The translations under genes were made by a program, and so were the position numbers. Below, in pieces: positions 18,538 to 27,996 of a DNA stretch of 64,000 nt. Within the stretch, counting starts at the first letter, position 1, and every line of letters starts with the position of its first letter. Source of the DNA: UBA11400 sp964473555 (lineage in GTDB: Bacteria; Bacteroidota; Rhodothermia; Balneolales; HLUCCA01). The stretch lies in the NCBI GenBank assembly GCA_964473555.1, contig CAYYPL010000001.1:496001-560000 (forward strand). Direction: 5' to 3'. The notes under the pieces were generated by a model. That model was not told where the DNA came from. It did not search any database and was given only the letters and a program-made list of their open reading frames with translations.

Positions 18538-21500
18538 TTACATATTTCGTCGATATTGTCCACCAACCTGATAGAGTGCGTTTGATATCTGACCCAGAGA
18601 GCAGGTTTTCACGGTTTCCATCAATTCGGAAAACAAGTTCTCCCGATTTCTGGCTACCACTTGTAGTTTGTTCAAGACCAATGGTGTCTCATTTTGATTT
18701 CTGGTCATAAACGAATGCAACGCTTCTATTTGTCGTTGTTTCTCTTCTTCGGTAGAGCGGATCAACTCTATCATCTCTTTTTCGTGAGTTTCATGAGACA
18801 CAAAGGTATTTACTCCAATAATAGGCAATTCCCCGTTATGTTTGAGTGTTTCATAATACAGACTTTCTTCCTGGATTTTTCCTCTTTGGTACATTGTTTC
18901 CATCGCTCCAATGACACCACCACGATCATTAATGCGTTCAAATTCAATCAAAATGGCTTTTTCTACCAAATCGGTCAATTCTTCAATAAGAAAAGATCCC
19001 TGTAAGACATTTTCATTTTTGGCAAGACCTAGTTCACGATTGATAATCAACTGTATGGCAAGGGCACGTCTTACAGACTCTTCAGTCGGAGTAGTAACGG
19101 CTTCATCATACGCATTCGTATGTAGTGAATTGCAGTTATCATAAATGGCCATAAGTGCCTGAAGGGTTGTCCTAATGTCGTTAAACTGAATTTCCTGTGC
19201 GTGAAGGGACCGACCGGAAGTTTGGATATGATACTTTAACTTCTGAGATCTCTCATTTGCACCATATTTATGTTTCATAGCCACAGCCCATATTCTTCTG
19301 GCTACCCGACCAATAACAGAATATTCCGGATCCAGTCCGTTACTAAAAAAGAATGATAGATTATGAGCGAAATCGTCAATTTTAAGGCCTCTGGACAAAT
19401 AATATTCAACGTAAGTGAAGCCGTTAGCAAGGGTAAAAGCAACTTGAGAAATCGGATTTGCACCTGCTTCTGCAATGTGATAGCCACTAATCGAAACGGA
19501 GTAGTAATTACGAACCTGATGTAAGGTAAAGTACTCCTGAACATCCCCCATCATGCGCAAAGCAAATTCGGTAGAGAATATACATGTATTCTGAGCCTGA
19601 TCTTCTTTTAAGATATCCGCTTGAACGGTACCACGAACTACCTGCAGCGCTTTTTCTTTAATTGAATTGTAAGTGGCACTATCGACGAGTTTGTCTCCCG
19701 TTATTCCTAGCAAACGAAGCCCAAATCCGTTATTTCCTTCAGGGAGGGGCCCACTATAGGTGGGTTGTTTAGTTCCAATTTTTTCAAAATAGGTATGAAC
19801 CTTACTTTTTAAAGTCTCTTCACCTATTGTTTGAATCAAATAATGCTCAATCTCCTGGTCGATGACCGTATTCATAAACATCGCCAAAATCATCGGAGCT
19901 GGGCCATTGATTGTCATTGATACGGAAGTGTTTGACTCTGTTAGTCGAAACCCTGAAAAGAGTTTTTTCATATCATCCAGGTTGCAGATACTCACCCCTG
20001 CATTACCTATTTTACCGTAAATATCAGGTCGTGGATCAGGATCTTCACCATACAATGTCGGGGAGTCAAATGCCGTGGACAAACGAATAGCGGGCTGACC
20101 TTTACTTAAATAATGAAACCTTTTGTTGGTCCGTTCCGGTGTACCTTCGCCGGCAAACATCCTTATTGGATCTTCGTGATCTCTTTTGAAAGGGAACACA
20201 CCGGCGGTGAATGGGAAATAACCAGGGAGATTCTCGAGTAGAGCAAATTTCAACCGGTCTGCATACGATTTGTACTTTGGTATCGCTACTCGCGGGATTT
20301 TTATACCACTCAAACTGGTTCTGTACAGTGGTATCTTGCTGACTTTATCTCTAATTTTTAGTTCGTAATAGTCATTTTGCAATAGTACTGCATGTTGGTC
20401 CCAGTTGTCCAGAATATGTAACGATATCTTATCTAATCTTGAACGCCAGTGTGCCTCCATATCATCCAGAGAGGAAATCAGAACTTCTTTTTGGTCTGGA
20501 TTCCATTTTTCAAGTTGATTGCGGGTATTTACTACACTTTCCAGTTTTCCGGCAACATCGATCTGTTCGTTTACCCAATGATGATACTGCTCAACGGTTT
20601 CGGAGACCTCGGCGAGATAGCGAATCCTTTTCGAAGGTATGACAGGCATACTGTTGATTTCATCTGTTGGGGTAGCATCTGGATACAGTGTAGACTTCCA
20701 GTTAATCTCGTATTTTTTATTGATTTCACTCACAAGAGCACTGAATAGCCTGTTTACACCCTCGTCATTGAACTGTGCAGCGATGCAAGGGAAGACAGGA
20801 ATGTGATTATCATTTATGTCAAATATCGCATGGTTTCTTTTGTACTGCTTGCGAATGTCTCTCAATGCGTCCAATGATCCTTTTTTCTCAAACTTGTTGA
20901 TTACCACAAGATGGGCCAGGTCGAGCATATTGATCTTTTCAAGCTGAGTAGGTGCGCCATAGTCACTGGTCATTACATACACATAAATATCTGATAGCTC
21001 GGTAATTTCTATATCACTCTGTCCGATCCCACTGGTCTCTACTAAGATGATATCATATCCTGCGTACTTACAAACCATCACACTTGAATAAACGGCATCA
21101 GAAGTTGCTCTATTGGAAGCTCTTGTGGCCAGACTTCGCATATAAACCCGCGGATCGGAAACGCTATTCATCCTGATACGGTCCCCAAGCAATGCTCCGC
21201 CATTCGTTATTTTAGATGGGTCAACAGAAATCACTGCAATTTGCTTATCTGGAAATTCAGCCAGAAACCGCCTGACCAATTCATCAGTTAATGAGCTTTT
21301 GCCAGCACCTCCCGTCCCTGTTATACCAATAACTGGAATAACTTTGTCTTTCTGGATTGATAGCCTCGTTCCAGTCCTGGGATTTATAAGAGCATCTTGA
21401 CTTACTATTAGTAAGTCTTCCCTATTTAATTCAAGTGTTGTAATTGCACGTGCAATGCATCCATGTGATTTAGTATTCAAACAGTTAAGATCAACTTGTT

Positions 21501-21993
21501 TAAGTTCACAAACATCATAGTCACATTCATCCAAAATAAAATCTATCATCCCTTGGAGGCCCATATTTAATCCATCTTCAACAGAAAATATTCTGGTTAC
21601 TCCATATTCATGTAGTTCTTTGATCTCATCCGGGGCAATTACACCACCCCCTCCACCAAACACCTTGATATGAGATGATCCAAATTCTTTTAATACGTCG
21701 ATTACATATTTAAAATACTCAACGTGTCCACCTTGATAAGAACTGATGGCAATCCCTTGAGCATCTTCCTGTATAGCACATTCAACGACCTCCCTGACCG
21801 AATGATTATGTCCTAAATGTATCACTTCAGCACCAGATCGCTGAAGGATACGACGCATAATATTGATACTCACGTCATGACCATCAAATAAACTTGCGCA
21901 GGAAACAATGCGAATACTGTTTTTACGCTGGGTACCAGTTAGGGAAGTACCCGCTTTTTTATGTGGTTTTAGGGTAGATGTCTCAGGTTGCAT
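18538..21993 (-). CDS. icmF: Fused isobutyryl-CoA mutase IcmF (B12, MeaB-type G-protein and mutase domains)
   Basis: A 1151-residue adenosylcobalamin enzyme that interconverts isobutyryl-CoA and n-butyryl-CoA or similar branched acyl-CoAs. Domain order fits IcmF: a cobalamin-binding domain at about 27-160 with FDGHDVS (H39 as lower ligand); a MeaB-type GTPase chaperone at about 215-450 with P-loop GTGGAGKS at 226-233; a linker; then the mutase TIM barrel from about 600 (FPFTAGVFPFK, FAGEGTPERTNKRF, SVSISGYHIAEAGANP). Methylmalonyl-CoA mutases normally lack the central G domain. Related pivalyl-CoA mutases share this layout and differ at active-site residues I cannot align here. No linked acyl-CoA dehydrogenase is in the window. 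Confidence 0.92.
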   Translation of the reverse strand: MQPETSTLKPHKKAGTSLTGTQRKNSIRIVSCASLFDGHDVSINIMRRILQRSGAEVIHLGHNHSVREVVECAIQEDAQGIAISSYQGGHVEYFKYVIDVLKEFGSSHIKVFGGGGGVIAPDEIKELHEYGVTRIFSVEDGLNMGLQGMIDFILDECDYDVCELKQVDLNCLNTKSHGCIARAITTLELNREDLLIVSQDALINPRTGTRLSIQKDKVIPVIGITGTGGAGKSSLTDELVRRFLAEFPDKQIAVISVDPSKITNGGALLGDRIRMNSVSDPRVYMRSLATRASNRATSDAVYSSVMVCKYAGYDIILVETSGIGQSDIEITELSDIYVYVMTSDYGAPTQLEKINMLDLAHLVVINKFEKKGSLDALRDIRKQYKRNHAIFDINDNHIPVFPCIAAQFNDEGVNRLFSALVSEINKKYEINWKSTLYPDATPTDEINSMPVIPSKRIRYLAEVSETVEQYHHWVNEQIDVAGKLESVVNTRNQLEKWNPDQKEVLISSLDDMEAHWRSRLDKISLHILDNWDQHAVLLQNDYYELKIRDKVSKIPLYRTSLSGIKIPRVAIPKYKSYADRLKFALLENLPGYFPFTAGVFPFKRDHEDPIRMFAGEGTPERTNKRFHYLSKGQPAIRLSTAFDSPTLYGEDPDPRPDIYGKIGNAGVSICNLDDMKKLFSGFRLTESNTSVSMTINGPAPMILAMFMNTVIDQEIEHYLIQTIGEETLKSKVHTYFEKIGTKQPTYSGPLPEGNNGFGLRLLGITGDKLVDSATYNSIKEKALQVVRGTVQADILKEDQAQNTCIFSTEFALRMMGDVQEYFTLHQVRNYYSVSISGYHIAEAGANPISQVAFTLANGFTYVEYYLSRGLKIDDFAHNLSFFFSNGLDPEYSVIGRVARRIWAVAMKHKYGANERSQKLKYHIQTSGRSLHAQEIQFNDIRTTLQALMAIYDNCNSLHTNAYDEAVTTPTEESVRRALAIQLIINRELGLAKNENVLQGSFLIEELTDLVEKAILIEFERINDRGGVIGAMETMYQRGKIQEESLYYETLKHNGELPIIGVNTFVSHETHEKEMIELIRSTEEEKQRQIEALHSFMTRNQNETPLVLNKLQVVARNRENLFSELMETVKTCSLGQISNALYQVGGQYRRNM

Positions 21994-22069
21994 ATTGCCT
22001 ATATGTGAACTAAAAAAGCGCTTTTTATCCCGAAATATACGTTATTTATGTGTTACTTGTGGAAAGGTA

Positions 22070-23695
22070 TTATTCCAATTTCAACTCAGACAACATTCTG
22101 GAACGAACTGGAAAGCGTGGGTCTGCATAGAGGTAAGCAGGTGGTATAAATGGATCAATTTCCCCAAAATCGATGATCGATTCATCGGACACTCCCTCAA
22201 AGAGTAGCAGGTGGTAGGTTCCTGCGCGTAGATTACGTAGCGATACAGAATCCTTAAATTGTACTTGTCGATACAGGGAACCTGATGTCTGATACAAGGT
22301 TAATGTCAGATTTTTTTGGATCAGTGAGCTATCTGAAATGGATACACTTAAATCACCTGTATCCGTTTGAGTGGTTACTTGTAATCGAACATCTTTAAAT
22401 AGTTCAGATGAAGGGTCCCATGCCCTGATCTGATATGAATTGGATGAATTCCAACTATCTTTAGGAACAAGATGCAACCGATTTTTTTCCTGATACACGT
22501 TAAAGGATCCCCGAGCTTCTTCCCTGTTCACATAGACTTTCAAAGAATCTAAAATCGAAGACTCCTGCAATTGAGTTGAATAACGTAGATATAATGTATC
22601 CTGTCCTATTAGACCATCGGCGCCAAATGGAGCTATATACCGTTGGAAAGTAGTATCTGCATCAGAGGATCCTTCAAACCAAGTAGCTCTGTTCCTTAGT
22701 CCATTTCCATTGGAATCGGTTAATCCGGACCCATCGATTTGATAGAATTTTGACTCTTCAATCTGACCTTGAATCTGAAAATAAGCAACAGTGAGTTCTC
22801 TGGGATCATTATATAGATGATAAGCGGAAATATTAGTACCCAAACTGTCGATAATCATGATTTCGTTGTTGGTTAGGTAGGGAATCGCTTTTGAGAATTG
22901 TAGGCGGAGTCTACTCTGCGAAAACAAACCAATATTTTGGATATATGGACGGGTGGTGTCCCGTTTGGCGTAATAGAACGGTATGTGCTCTGAGGTGTCG
23001 ATCTCACTGATAGTGAACTTTTCAAGATTCATAGGCTGAGCAAACTCCCTATCTCGATCCCATATTCTGTTCCTGTTGACATCGTGAACAAGTATGGCGC
23101 GATAGTCACCATCTGCCAAATAATTAAAACGTACGATTCCTGACGTGTCAGCTGAGCTTGAATAAAAAGCGGGTTCAGTGAGGTCAAAAGGTTCACGATA
23201 TAGAAAAACAACAGGTTCCGTCTTTGAAACGTTAGGAAAAGCTGGAATAATACGGAATGACACACTTCTCTGATCAATTTCATCACCTGTTGTAAGTGCA
23301 ATCTGAATGGGTATAGTGATTCGGTTTGATCGGATATCTCTGAGCTCTTTGTCCAGCGTAAAGATAATTGTGGTGGAATCGGGCAAGAACTTATTAAGTC
23401 GAATAATGGCTGTTTTACGCTTCCATTTTATGTCGTAGTCCACATCGAGTCCAGGTTCAATGGATAGTGCTCGCTGAAAGGATGCTCTGTCTACCCAATC
23501 TTCAAAATTGAAATGAATTTCGTTGCCATTAAATCGAATCGTACCGGATTCAGGACTAGTAGACACTAACTTTGGCCCGGTTCTGTCAGGCTCACCACCA
23601 GAAGGAGCAATAGGTGTAGCGCAAGAAACGAAGTATAGAATCGTAGTCAAGCCAACAAAAATTTTGAGTGCTAAGCCTGAAGTAATTCGTTTCAT
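22070..23695 (-). CDS. Ig-like domain lipoprotein
   Basis: Predicted outer-envelope lipoprotein of about 541 residues. The start chosen is the ATG at 23695 (MKRITSGLALK); an in-frame TTG at 23707 would add four residues and overlap the gene upstream. The signal peptide ends in a lipobox-like LYFVSC, followed by ATPIAPSGGEPDRTGP, a linker common in Bacteroidota lipoproteins with an N-terminal Big_5/SbsA Ig-like domain. That domain covers about 30-125 (STSPESGTIRFNGNEIHFNFEDWV). The rest is beta-rich with a carboxypeptidase-regulatory-like segment near 165-200. Function is unknown. Confidence 0.75.
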   Translation of the reverse strand: MKRITSGLALKIFVGLTTILYFVSCATPIAPSGGEPDRTGPKLVSTSPESGTIRFNGNEIHFNFEDWVDRASFQRALSIEPGLDVDYDIKWKRKTAIIRLNKFLPDSTTIIFTLDKELRDIRSNRITIPIQIALTTGDEIDQRSVSFRIIPAFPNVSKTEPVVFLYREPFDLTEPAFYSSSADTSGIVRFNYLADGDYRAILVHDVNRNRIWDRDREFAQPMNLEKFTISEIDTSEHIPFYYAKRDTTRPYIQNIGLFSQSRLRLQFSKAIPYLTNNEIMIIDSLGTNISAYHLYNDPRELTVAYFQIQGQIEESKFYQIDGSGLTDSNGNGLRNRATWFEGSSDADTTFQRYIAPFGADGLIGQDTLYLRYSTQLQESSILDSLKVYVNREEARGSFNVYQEKNRLHLVPKDSWNSSNSYQIRAWDPSSELFKDVRLQVTTQTDTGDLSVSISDSSLIQKNLTLTLYQTSGSLYRQVQFKDSVSLRNLRAGTYHLLLFEGVSDESIIDFGEIDPFIPPAYLYADPRFPVRSRMLSELKLE

Positions 23696-23703
23696 AGATC
23701 CAA

Positions 23704-24327
23704 TCAATAGCTTCTGACAGAAAAAAGCAATATCACTGTTGTAGCGACAGCACTTGTAATAATCACAGGTTGAATCCAGCGAAGAATTTTCCTGTCACTT
23801 CTGCGATGTTCGACAGTAGTGAATGATGATATAGGCCAATCCGTCGTAAGTGTTTGAATGAAGGTTTTATCGACTTCGTCAGTATAATGAAAACCAGTTG
23901 ATTCTGACCATACAAGCACATTAACCGTGTCGTATACCGAAATCGTAATGGTACCCTTGAGGTTACGGGAATAGGTGGAACGATCTTTCCTACGAAGTTC
24001 ATTACTGGTATCGATAACGACTCGCAACTGATATGAATTCGTATAATCACGGGTGACTTTTAATCCTGATTGAAAGAGCTTATTTCTGACAGATTCAAGT
24101 GATTGCTCCGTTGCTTCCGGCAGATGCACTGCCAGTGGTATGGAGGTGCCTTCATCAGAAACATAGTGTTCAACTAAATTTCCAATTACATCCAGGATAA
24201 CTTGTTGGTTGGTACCTAATGGAGCAATTTGCGCCGCGGAATCACTTCCAAAACCAATAAAAACGATAATAAGGCTGAATATTTGCTTCAAATTGACTAA
24301 TCTTGTAAAATCTGGATGATTGATCAC
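23704..24327 (-). CDS. Unrecognised exported or membrane protein
   Basis: I do not recognise this 207-residue protein. It has an N-terminal signal-like helix (IFSLIIVFIGFGSDSAAQ, residues 16-33), a soluble middle, and a hydrophobic C-terminal helix (VIITSAVATTVILLFSV) just before the stop, so it may sit in a membrane by its C-terminus. The stop codon is 8 nt before the downstream lipoprotein ATG, so the two are probably co-expressed. The divergent FAD oxidoreductase begins 35 nt away. Confidence 0.65.
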   Translation of the reverse strand: MINHPDFTRLVNLKQIFSLIIVFIGFGSDSAAQIAPLGTNQQVILDVIGNLVEHYVSDEGTSIPLAVHLPEATEQSLESVRNKLFQSGLKVTRDYTNSYQLRVVIDTSNELRRKDRSTYSRNLKGTITISVYDTVNVLVWSESTGFHYTDEVDKTFIQTLTTDWPISSFTTVEHRRSDRKILRWIQPVIITSAVATTVILLFSVRSY

Positions 24328-24362
24328 AGGCTAATATACTCACTGAATCATTTAAATTCTCT

Positions 24363-25442
24363 TTGCAAAACTATCGTTTTACTATTTTGGGTGCGGGACT
24401 TGCTGGACTTTCTTTATCCGCTGTTTTCTCACATAGGTCCATACCTCACGTTCTGATTGATACTTCACTTGTTGGGAGTGGTGCATCAGGCACTCCTGCC
24501 GGACTTCTTAATCCGGCAGCTGCCCAAAAAGCTCGGTTTCAAACTAGTGCCCCCTCCTGCATGGATGCCTTTGTACAACTTTTTGATATCGTATCCCGGA
24601 CTAAAGACTGTTCTTCAGTGATACTTAGTCCTCATATATTGCGACCCGCAATGGACCAAACACTTGCATCCAATTTTAGGCAATCCATTGAAAAAGGAGG
24701 CTGGCCCAATCATTGGGTTAATTGGTTAAATGAAAGTGAAGTAATGAGTTATGGAAACATTCCGAGTTCTGGTGGAATGTTCATAAACCGAGGTTTAGCT
24801 GTAGATATCAGAGCCTGGACTAAACTGCTGGGTGAGTATACGGCTTCTGAGTATGCATCGGTTATACAAAACACTGATTATGAGTTGGAACGTACTGGTT
24901 TGGGATACCTCATCTCGACCAGTAGTGTTGAAATCAATTCTGAAATCATCATTGATTGCACAGGAGCCTCTAATCGGTTCAAATCTCATTTAAGATGGCA
25001 TTCGGTCAAAGGACAAACGCGGGTTGTTCAACCCAGACAGAGCGTGAACCTAAAAACAGCGGTTTCAGGGTATGGTTATGTGGTTAAAAGGAACCACGAA
25101 TTGATTCTGGGTAGTACCTATGAGCATCTGTTCACAGATGATCGCGCATCAGTTGACAAGGATGAGTATTTACTCGGTAAGGCTAGTATGGTAACCGACG
25201 AAAAATTAGAGTCAGATCAAATCACTGAAAGATGGGCTGGAATTCGGGTTTCAACACCAGATCGTTTACCCGCGATAGGTTCTTTACCAATGGAACCGAA
25301 TTTTCATTTCATCTTTGGACTGGGTTCTAAAGGATTGTATTACTCGGCCTGGGTTGCGAATCTGCTCGCGGACCATCTGCTCCATGAAAAAGTTATACCA
25401 GCAGAATACCAAGTCACAAGACTGCTGAATCGTGGAAAATAA
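24363..25442 (+). CDS. FAD-dependent oxidoreductase, DAO family
   Basis: A 359-residue flavoenzyme with the N-terminal dinucleotide-binding motif GAGLAGLSLS (residues 10-19) and an acidic residue (IDTS) at the end of the second strand. SGASGTPAGLLNPAAAQKARF resembles the FAD domain of the tRNA-modifying MnmC and of glycine oxidase. The C-terminal segment RWAGIRVSTPDRLPAIG is typical of the DAO group. The start is TTG at 24363; no ATG lies near the Rossmann motif. Whether it acts on tRNA or on a free amino acid cannot be decided. A terminator overlaps the stop codon. Confidence 0.8.
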   Translation: MQNYRFTILGAGLAGLSLSAVFSHRSIPHVLIDTSLVGSGASGTPAGLLNPAAAQKARFQTSAPSCMDAFVQLFDIVSRTKDCSSVILSPHILRPAMDQTLASNFRQSIEKGGWPNHWVNWLNESEVMSYGNIPSSGGMFINRGLAVDIRAWTKLLGEYTASEYASVIQNTDYELERTGLGYLISTSSVEINSEIIIDCTGASNRFKSHLRWHSVKGQTRVVQPRQSVNLKTAVSGYGYVVKRNHELILGSTYEHLFTDDRASVDKDEYLLGKASMVTDEKLESDQITERWAGIRVSTPDRLPAIGSLPMEPNFHFIFGLGSKGLYYSAWVANLLADHLLHEKVIPAEYQVTRLLNRGK

Positions 25443-25472
25443 AAAGGGCAACCGTTCATGAACGATTGCCCC
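25441..25472 (-). terminator. Terminator between tRNA-Ser and the FAD oxidoreductase gene
   Basis: On the minus strand GGGCAA-U-CGUUC pairs with GAACG-G-UUGCCC around a 2-nt loop, followed by UUUUUA. It ends tRNA-Ser transcription 4 nt after the tRNA and overlaps the stop of the plus-strand gene, where it may also act. Confidence 0.8.
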
Positions 25473-25476
25473 AATG

Positions 25477-25564
25477 CGGAGAGGGAGGGATTCGAACCCT
25501 CGGTACCCTTTTGGAGTACACACGCTTTCCAGGCGAGCCCGTTCGACCGCTCCGGCACCTCTCC
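25477..25564 (-). tRNA. tRNA-Ser (anticodon GGA)
   Basis: An 88-nt type II tRNA. The acceptor stem pairs GGAGAGG with CCUCUCC, the discriminator base is G, and CCA is not encoded. The anticodon loop reads CUGGAAA, giving GGA for UCC/UCU codons. The long variable arm (GUACUCCAAAAGGGUAC) and the T-arm GAGGGUUCGAAUCCCUC are clear. The second pair of the anticodon stem reads U-U, a mild irregularity. Confidence 0.97.
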
Positions 25565-25575
25565 AAAAGCGGACG

Positions 25576-25606
25576 CAAATATACATGTAATCTACCCTGA
25601 TATCAA
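25576..25606 (-). promoter_or_regulatory. Promoter of tRNA-Ser
   Basis: On the minus strand TTGATA (25606-25601) and TATATTTG (25583-25576) are separated by 17 nt. The second box matches the Bacteroidota -7 consensus TAnnTTTG exactly. The tRNA begins 12 nt downstream. The upstream box overlaps the stop codon of the tonB-like gene. Confidence 0.8.
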
Positions 25607-26262
25607 TTAATTCCACGCCCAAAAGAAAATACATGTTCTGAAACTGATCTTACCGGAACTCCTTTTTCAGTAGCAGGTCTGAACAACCATTGAAAAGCAG
25701 CTTCACGCGTCGATTGGACATAGGATTCTTCATCTTCATTGAAATCCTCTAATCTGCCGGTTTGAGGATTTCTTCGTTTGACTGACACTATACGTACTTC
25801 CTCTACCCTGCCATCGACACCAACAGTAAGTTCTGCGATAACTTCAATTTTAGTGGAATTGTCAGGATTGACAGGTTCTACAATCCGCTGAACCCTGGGT
25901 GGTGACTGTGGATTCCTGACAACAAACCCCACACGTTGTCCCGCGGATTGCGGTATGCCTGAATCAAGCTGGATCGGTACTTCAAAGAGTACATCCAAAT
26001 CAACTTCGCTCATTACCGGATCAAAAACTATGTTTAAAGGTACGCGAGGTCTTGGAGGAGCTGAGGGCGGCAACGCCTGAGTAGTAATGTCGATCAGATC
26101 GATCGTTATCTGATTCAGATTGGATAAATCGCCATCATCTTGCGTATTCCTCTTCATTTCGGGTGCTAACCTGAAAAGTACAATCATGAAAACCAGAATA
26201 GCAATCAAGGATACTTTGATTCTGAATCTATAGGATGTATAGTCGATCCTGGATTTGTTCAT
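25603..26262 (-). CDS. TonB-like protein with C-terminal TonB domain
   Basis: A 219-residue protein with one N-terminal transmembrane helix (about 16-31), a proline-containing periplasmic linker (PPSAPPRPRVP) and a C-terminal TonB-type domain at roughly 125-215 (IEVIAELTVGVDGRVEEVRIVS, FQWLFRPATEKGVPV). Such proteins pass energy from ExbB/ExbD to outer-membrane receptors, or act as standalone TonB-fold proteins. No exbB, exbD or receptor gene is in the window. It is the last gene of the minus-strand run from crtB. Confidence 0.82.
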   Translation of the reverse strand: MNKSRIDYTSYRFRIKVSLIAILVFMIVLFRLAPEMKRNTQDDGDLSNLNQITIDLIDITTQALPPSAPPRPRVPLNIVFDPVMSEVDLDVLFEVPIQLDSGIPQSAGQRVGFVVRNPQSPPRVQRIVEPVNPDNSTKIEVIAELTVGVDGRVEEVRIVSVKRRNPQTGRLEDFNEDEESYVQSTREAAFQWLFRPATEKGVPVRSVSEHVFSFGRGIN

Positions 26263-26292
26263 ATCAGATAGAGTTCGTTTACTGTTTAAACG

Positions 26293-27030
26293 CTATCTGA
26301 TGCCCGATAATTTCGACAATTTTTCTAATTCGTCACTCATTGTTTTGTAGACGGCATCTCTAAATGCTCCAACTGAGGGATAATCATCTGGATGCATTGC
26401 TGGTAATATGGATGCTATCATAGTTCCTGAAGATCGGGTAATAAAGGTATCGGGACGAACAATATCCCGGGTGCCTGAAATCAAAATTGGCTGAACCGGG
26501 ACTTTTGTATCGGTCGATAGAACAAATGCTCCACCTTTGAATTTAAGTAACTCTCCTGTTCGGGATCTGGTACCTTCCGGGAATAACATAACAGGGATAC
26601 CGGCATCCAGATAAGGATGTAGTTTTTTCATGGAATTCAGGGCCTGAGTCGTTCCTCTTTTCACGGATAGATGTCCAGACATCCACATAATTTGACCTAG
26701 AACCGGAATCTTGAATAGTCCATCTTTTCCTACCCATTTCATGTTCCATGGCAATGACCCCAATAATGGCATGTCTACAAAGCTTTGGTGATTACCAACA
26801 AATATTCTAGGTTTAGAACGATCATAATTTTCCAACCCTCGCAATTCAATTTTCCAACCTGGATTGAACCATATAAACGATCGACCTACAAACATAAACA
26901 TTCTGTTTGCTACTAAACGATGTTTATCGAAGGGTATCGTCAGAATAAACGCGATGGCTATTGGTATAAAAAGGAATACATACATCAACAGGTAAAACAA
27001 CCAGATATAGATACTGAATAGAACTCTCAT
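26293..27030 (-). CDS. plsC: 1-acyl-sn-glycerol-3-phosphate acyltransferase
   Basis: Membrane acyltransferase of 245 residues that makes phosphatidic acid from lysophosphatidic acid. One or two hydrophobic helices lie within residues 5-33. The catalytic NHxxxxD motif is NHQSFVD (H81, D86), and the substrate-binding FPEGTRS is near 152-158. It overlaps murQ by 4 nt (ATGA-type), so translation is probably coupled. Another acyl acceptor, such as an ornithine or glycine lipid, cannot be excluded. Confidence 0.88.
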   Translation of the reverse strand: MRVLFSIYIWLFYLLMYVFLFIPIAIAFILTIPFDKHRLVANRMFMFVGRSFIWFNPGWKIELRGLENYDRSKPRIFVGNHQSFVDMPLLGSLPWNMKWVGKDGLFKIPVLGQIMWMSGHLSVKRGTTQALNSMKKLHPYLDAGIPVMLFPEGTRSRTGELLKFKGGAFVLSTDTKVPVQPILISGTRDIVRPDTFITRSSGTMIASILPAMHPDDYPSVGAFRDAVYKTMSDELEKLSKLSGIR

Positions 27031-27965
27031 ACTTTTTTCCCCAGGGATTCGAGTGCTGCCCGTATGAATCCGTCATGCTGTGTTAGAAGTTCTCGGGCCT
27101 CGGATTTTGTTAAATTTGCAAGTGACATAACCAGTGCAGTTTTTACATGACCATCAGCTTCATCAAGAATTGTTGCACATTCCTCGTATGATTTGAGAGT
27201 AAACATCATGATGATACGTCTGGATCTTTCGATAAGTTTTTTATTAGTGAGTTTTAGATCTACCATTACATTTTCATATACTTTTCCCAGTCTGATCATA
27301 GCGCCGGTCGAAATCATATTGCATACCATTTTTTGTGCAGTTGCAGATTTCATTCTTGTTGATCCCATGATTACCTCTTGTCCCACAGGTATATCGATCA
27401 TAATGTCTATAGTATTTTCATGTTTCACCCTACCAGCGGTCACACAACATACCATCACCGTTCCTGCTCCAACTCTCTTAGCTTCTTTAAGAGCACCTAA
27501 TACGTACGGAGTTCTTCCTGATGCGGCAAGACCAACCAAAACATCATTTTTAGATATGCCAATTTCTTTAACATCACGAACTCCGAAATCGGGATTATCT
27601 TCTGCTCCTTCCTGTGCCACAAACATCGCTTCCTTTCCTCCCGCCATCAGACCAAGCACCATTGAAGGATCCGTACCAAAGGTTGGTGGACACTCTGCAG
27701 CATCCAAAACGCCCAATCTGCCACTTGTTCCAGCGCCTGCATAAATGAGTCTACCCCCATTTATAAACGCAGTTCGAACCATTTCAATCGCCTCACCTAT
27801 TTCAGTAACTCGAGTTGCTACATAGTCGGCGACTTTTTTATCCTGATTGTTTATTAATTTTGCAATTTCGGATGAATCAGCCAAGTCGATGTGTAGTGTA
27901 CTCGGATTTCTCTGTTCTGTTTCGAGAGCCTTGAGCTCGTCAAACAAGGATTGGTCAATGGTCAT
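27027..27965 (-). CDS. murQ: N-acetylmuramic acid 6-phosphate etherase
   Basis: Cytoplasmic SIS-domain enzyme that removes the lactyl ether from MurNAc-6-phosphate to give GlcNAc-6-phosphate during peptidoglycan recycling. The start chosen is the ATG at 27965 (MTIDQSLFDELKALETEQRNP), giving 312 residues, the family length. A longer frame begins at 28076 but would read back into accC2. Conserved segments include YAGAGTSGRLGVLDAAECPPTFG near 73-95 and GSTRMKSATAQKMVCNMIST near 200-219. The C-terminal domain holds the DGHVKTALVM helix region. Confidence 0.94.
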   Translation of the reverse strand: MTIDQSLFDELKALETEQRNPSTLHIDLADSSEIAKLINNQDKKVADYVATRVTEIGEAIEMVRTAFINGGRLIYAGAGTSGRLGVLDAAECPPTFGTDPSMVLGLMAGGKEAMFVAQEGAEDNPDFGVRDVKEIGISKNDVLVGLAASGRTPYVLGALKEAKRVGAGTVMVCCVTAGRVKHENTIDIMIDIPVGQEVIMGSTRMKSATAQKMVCNMISTGAMIRLGKVYENVMVDLKLTNKKLIERSRRIIMMFTLKSYEECATILDEADGHVKTALVMSLANLTKSEARELLTQHDGFIRAALESLGKKV

Positions 27966-27996
27966 TTTGTAGATGATAAATTTGAAATGCAGTGCA

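Noticed and set aside
22013..22026. AAAAAGCGCTTTTT as terminator of the Ig-like lipoprotein gene
   Set aside because: The stem is only five A-U pairs with a four-base loop, too weak to call although its position after the gene is suitable.
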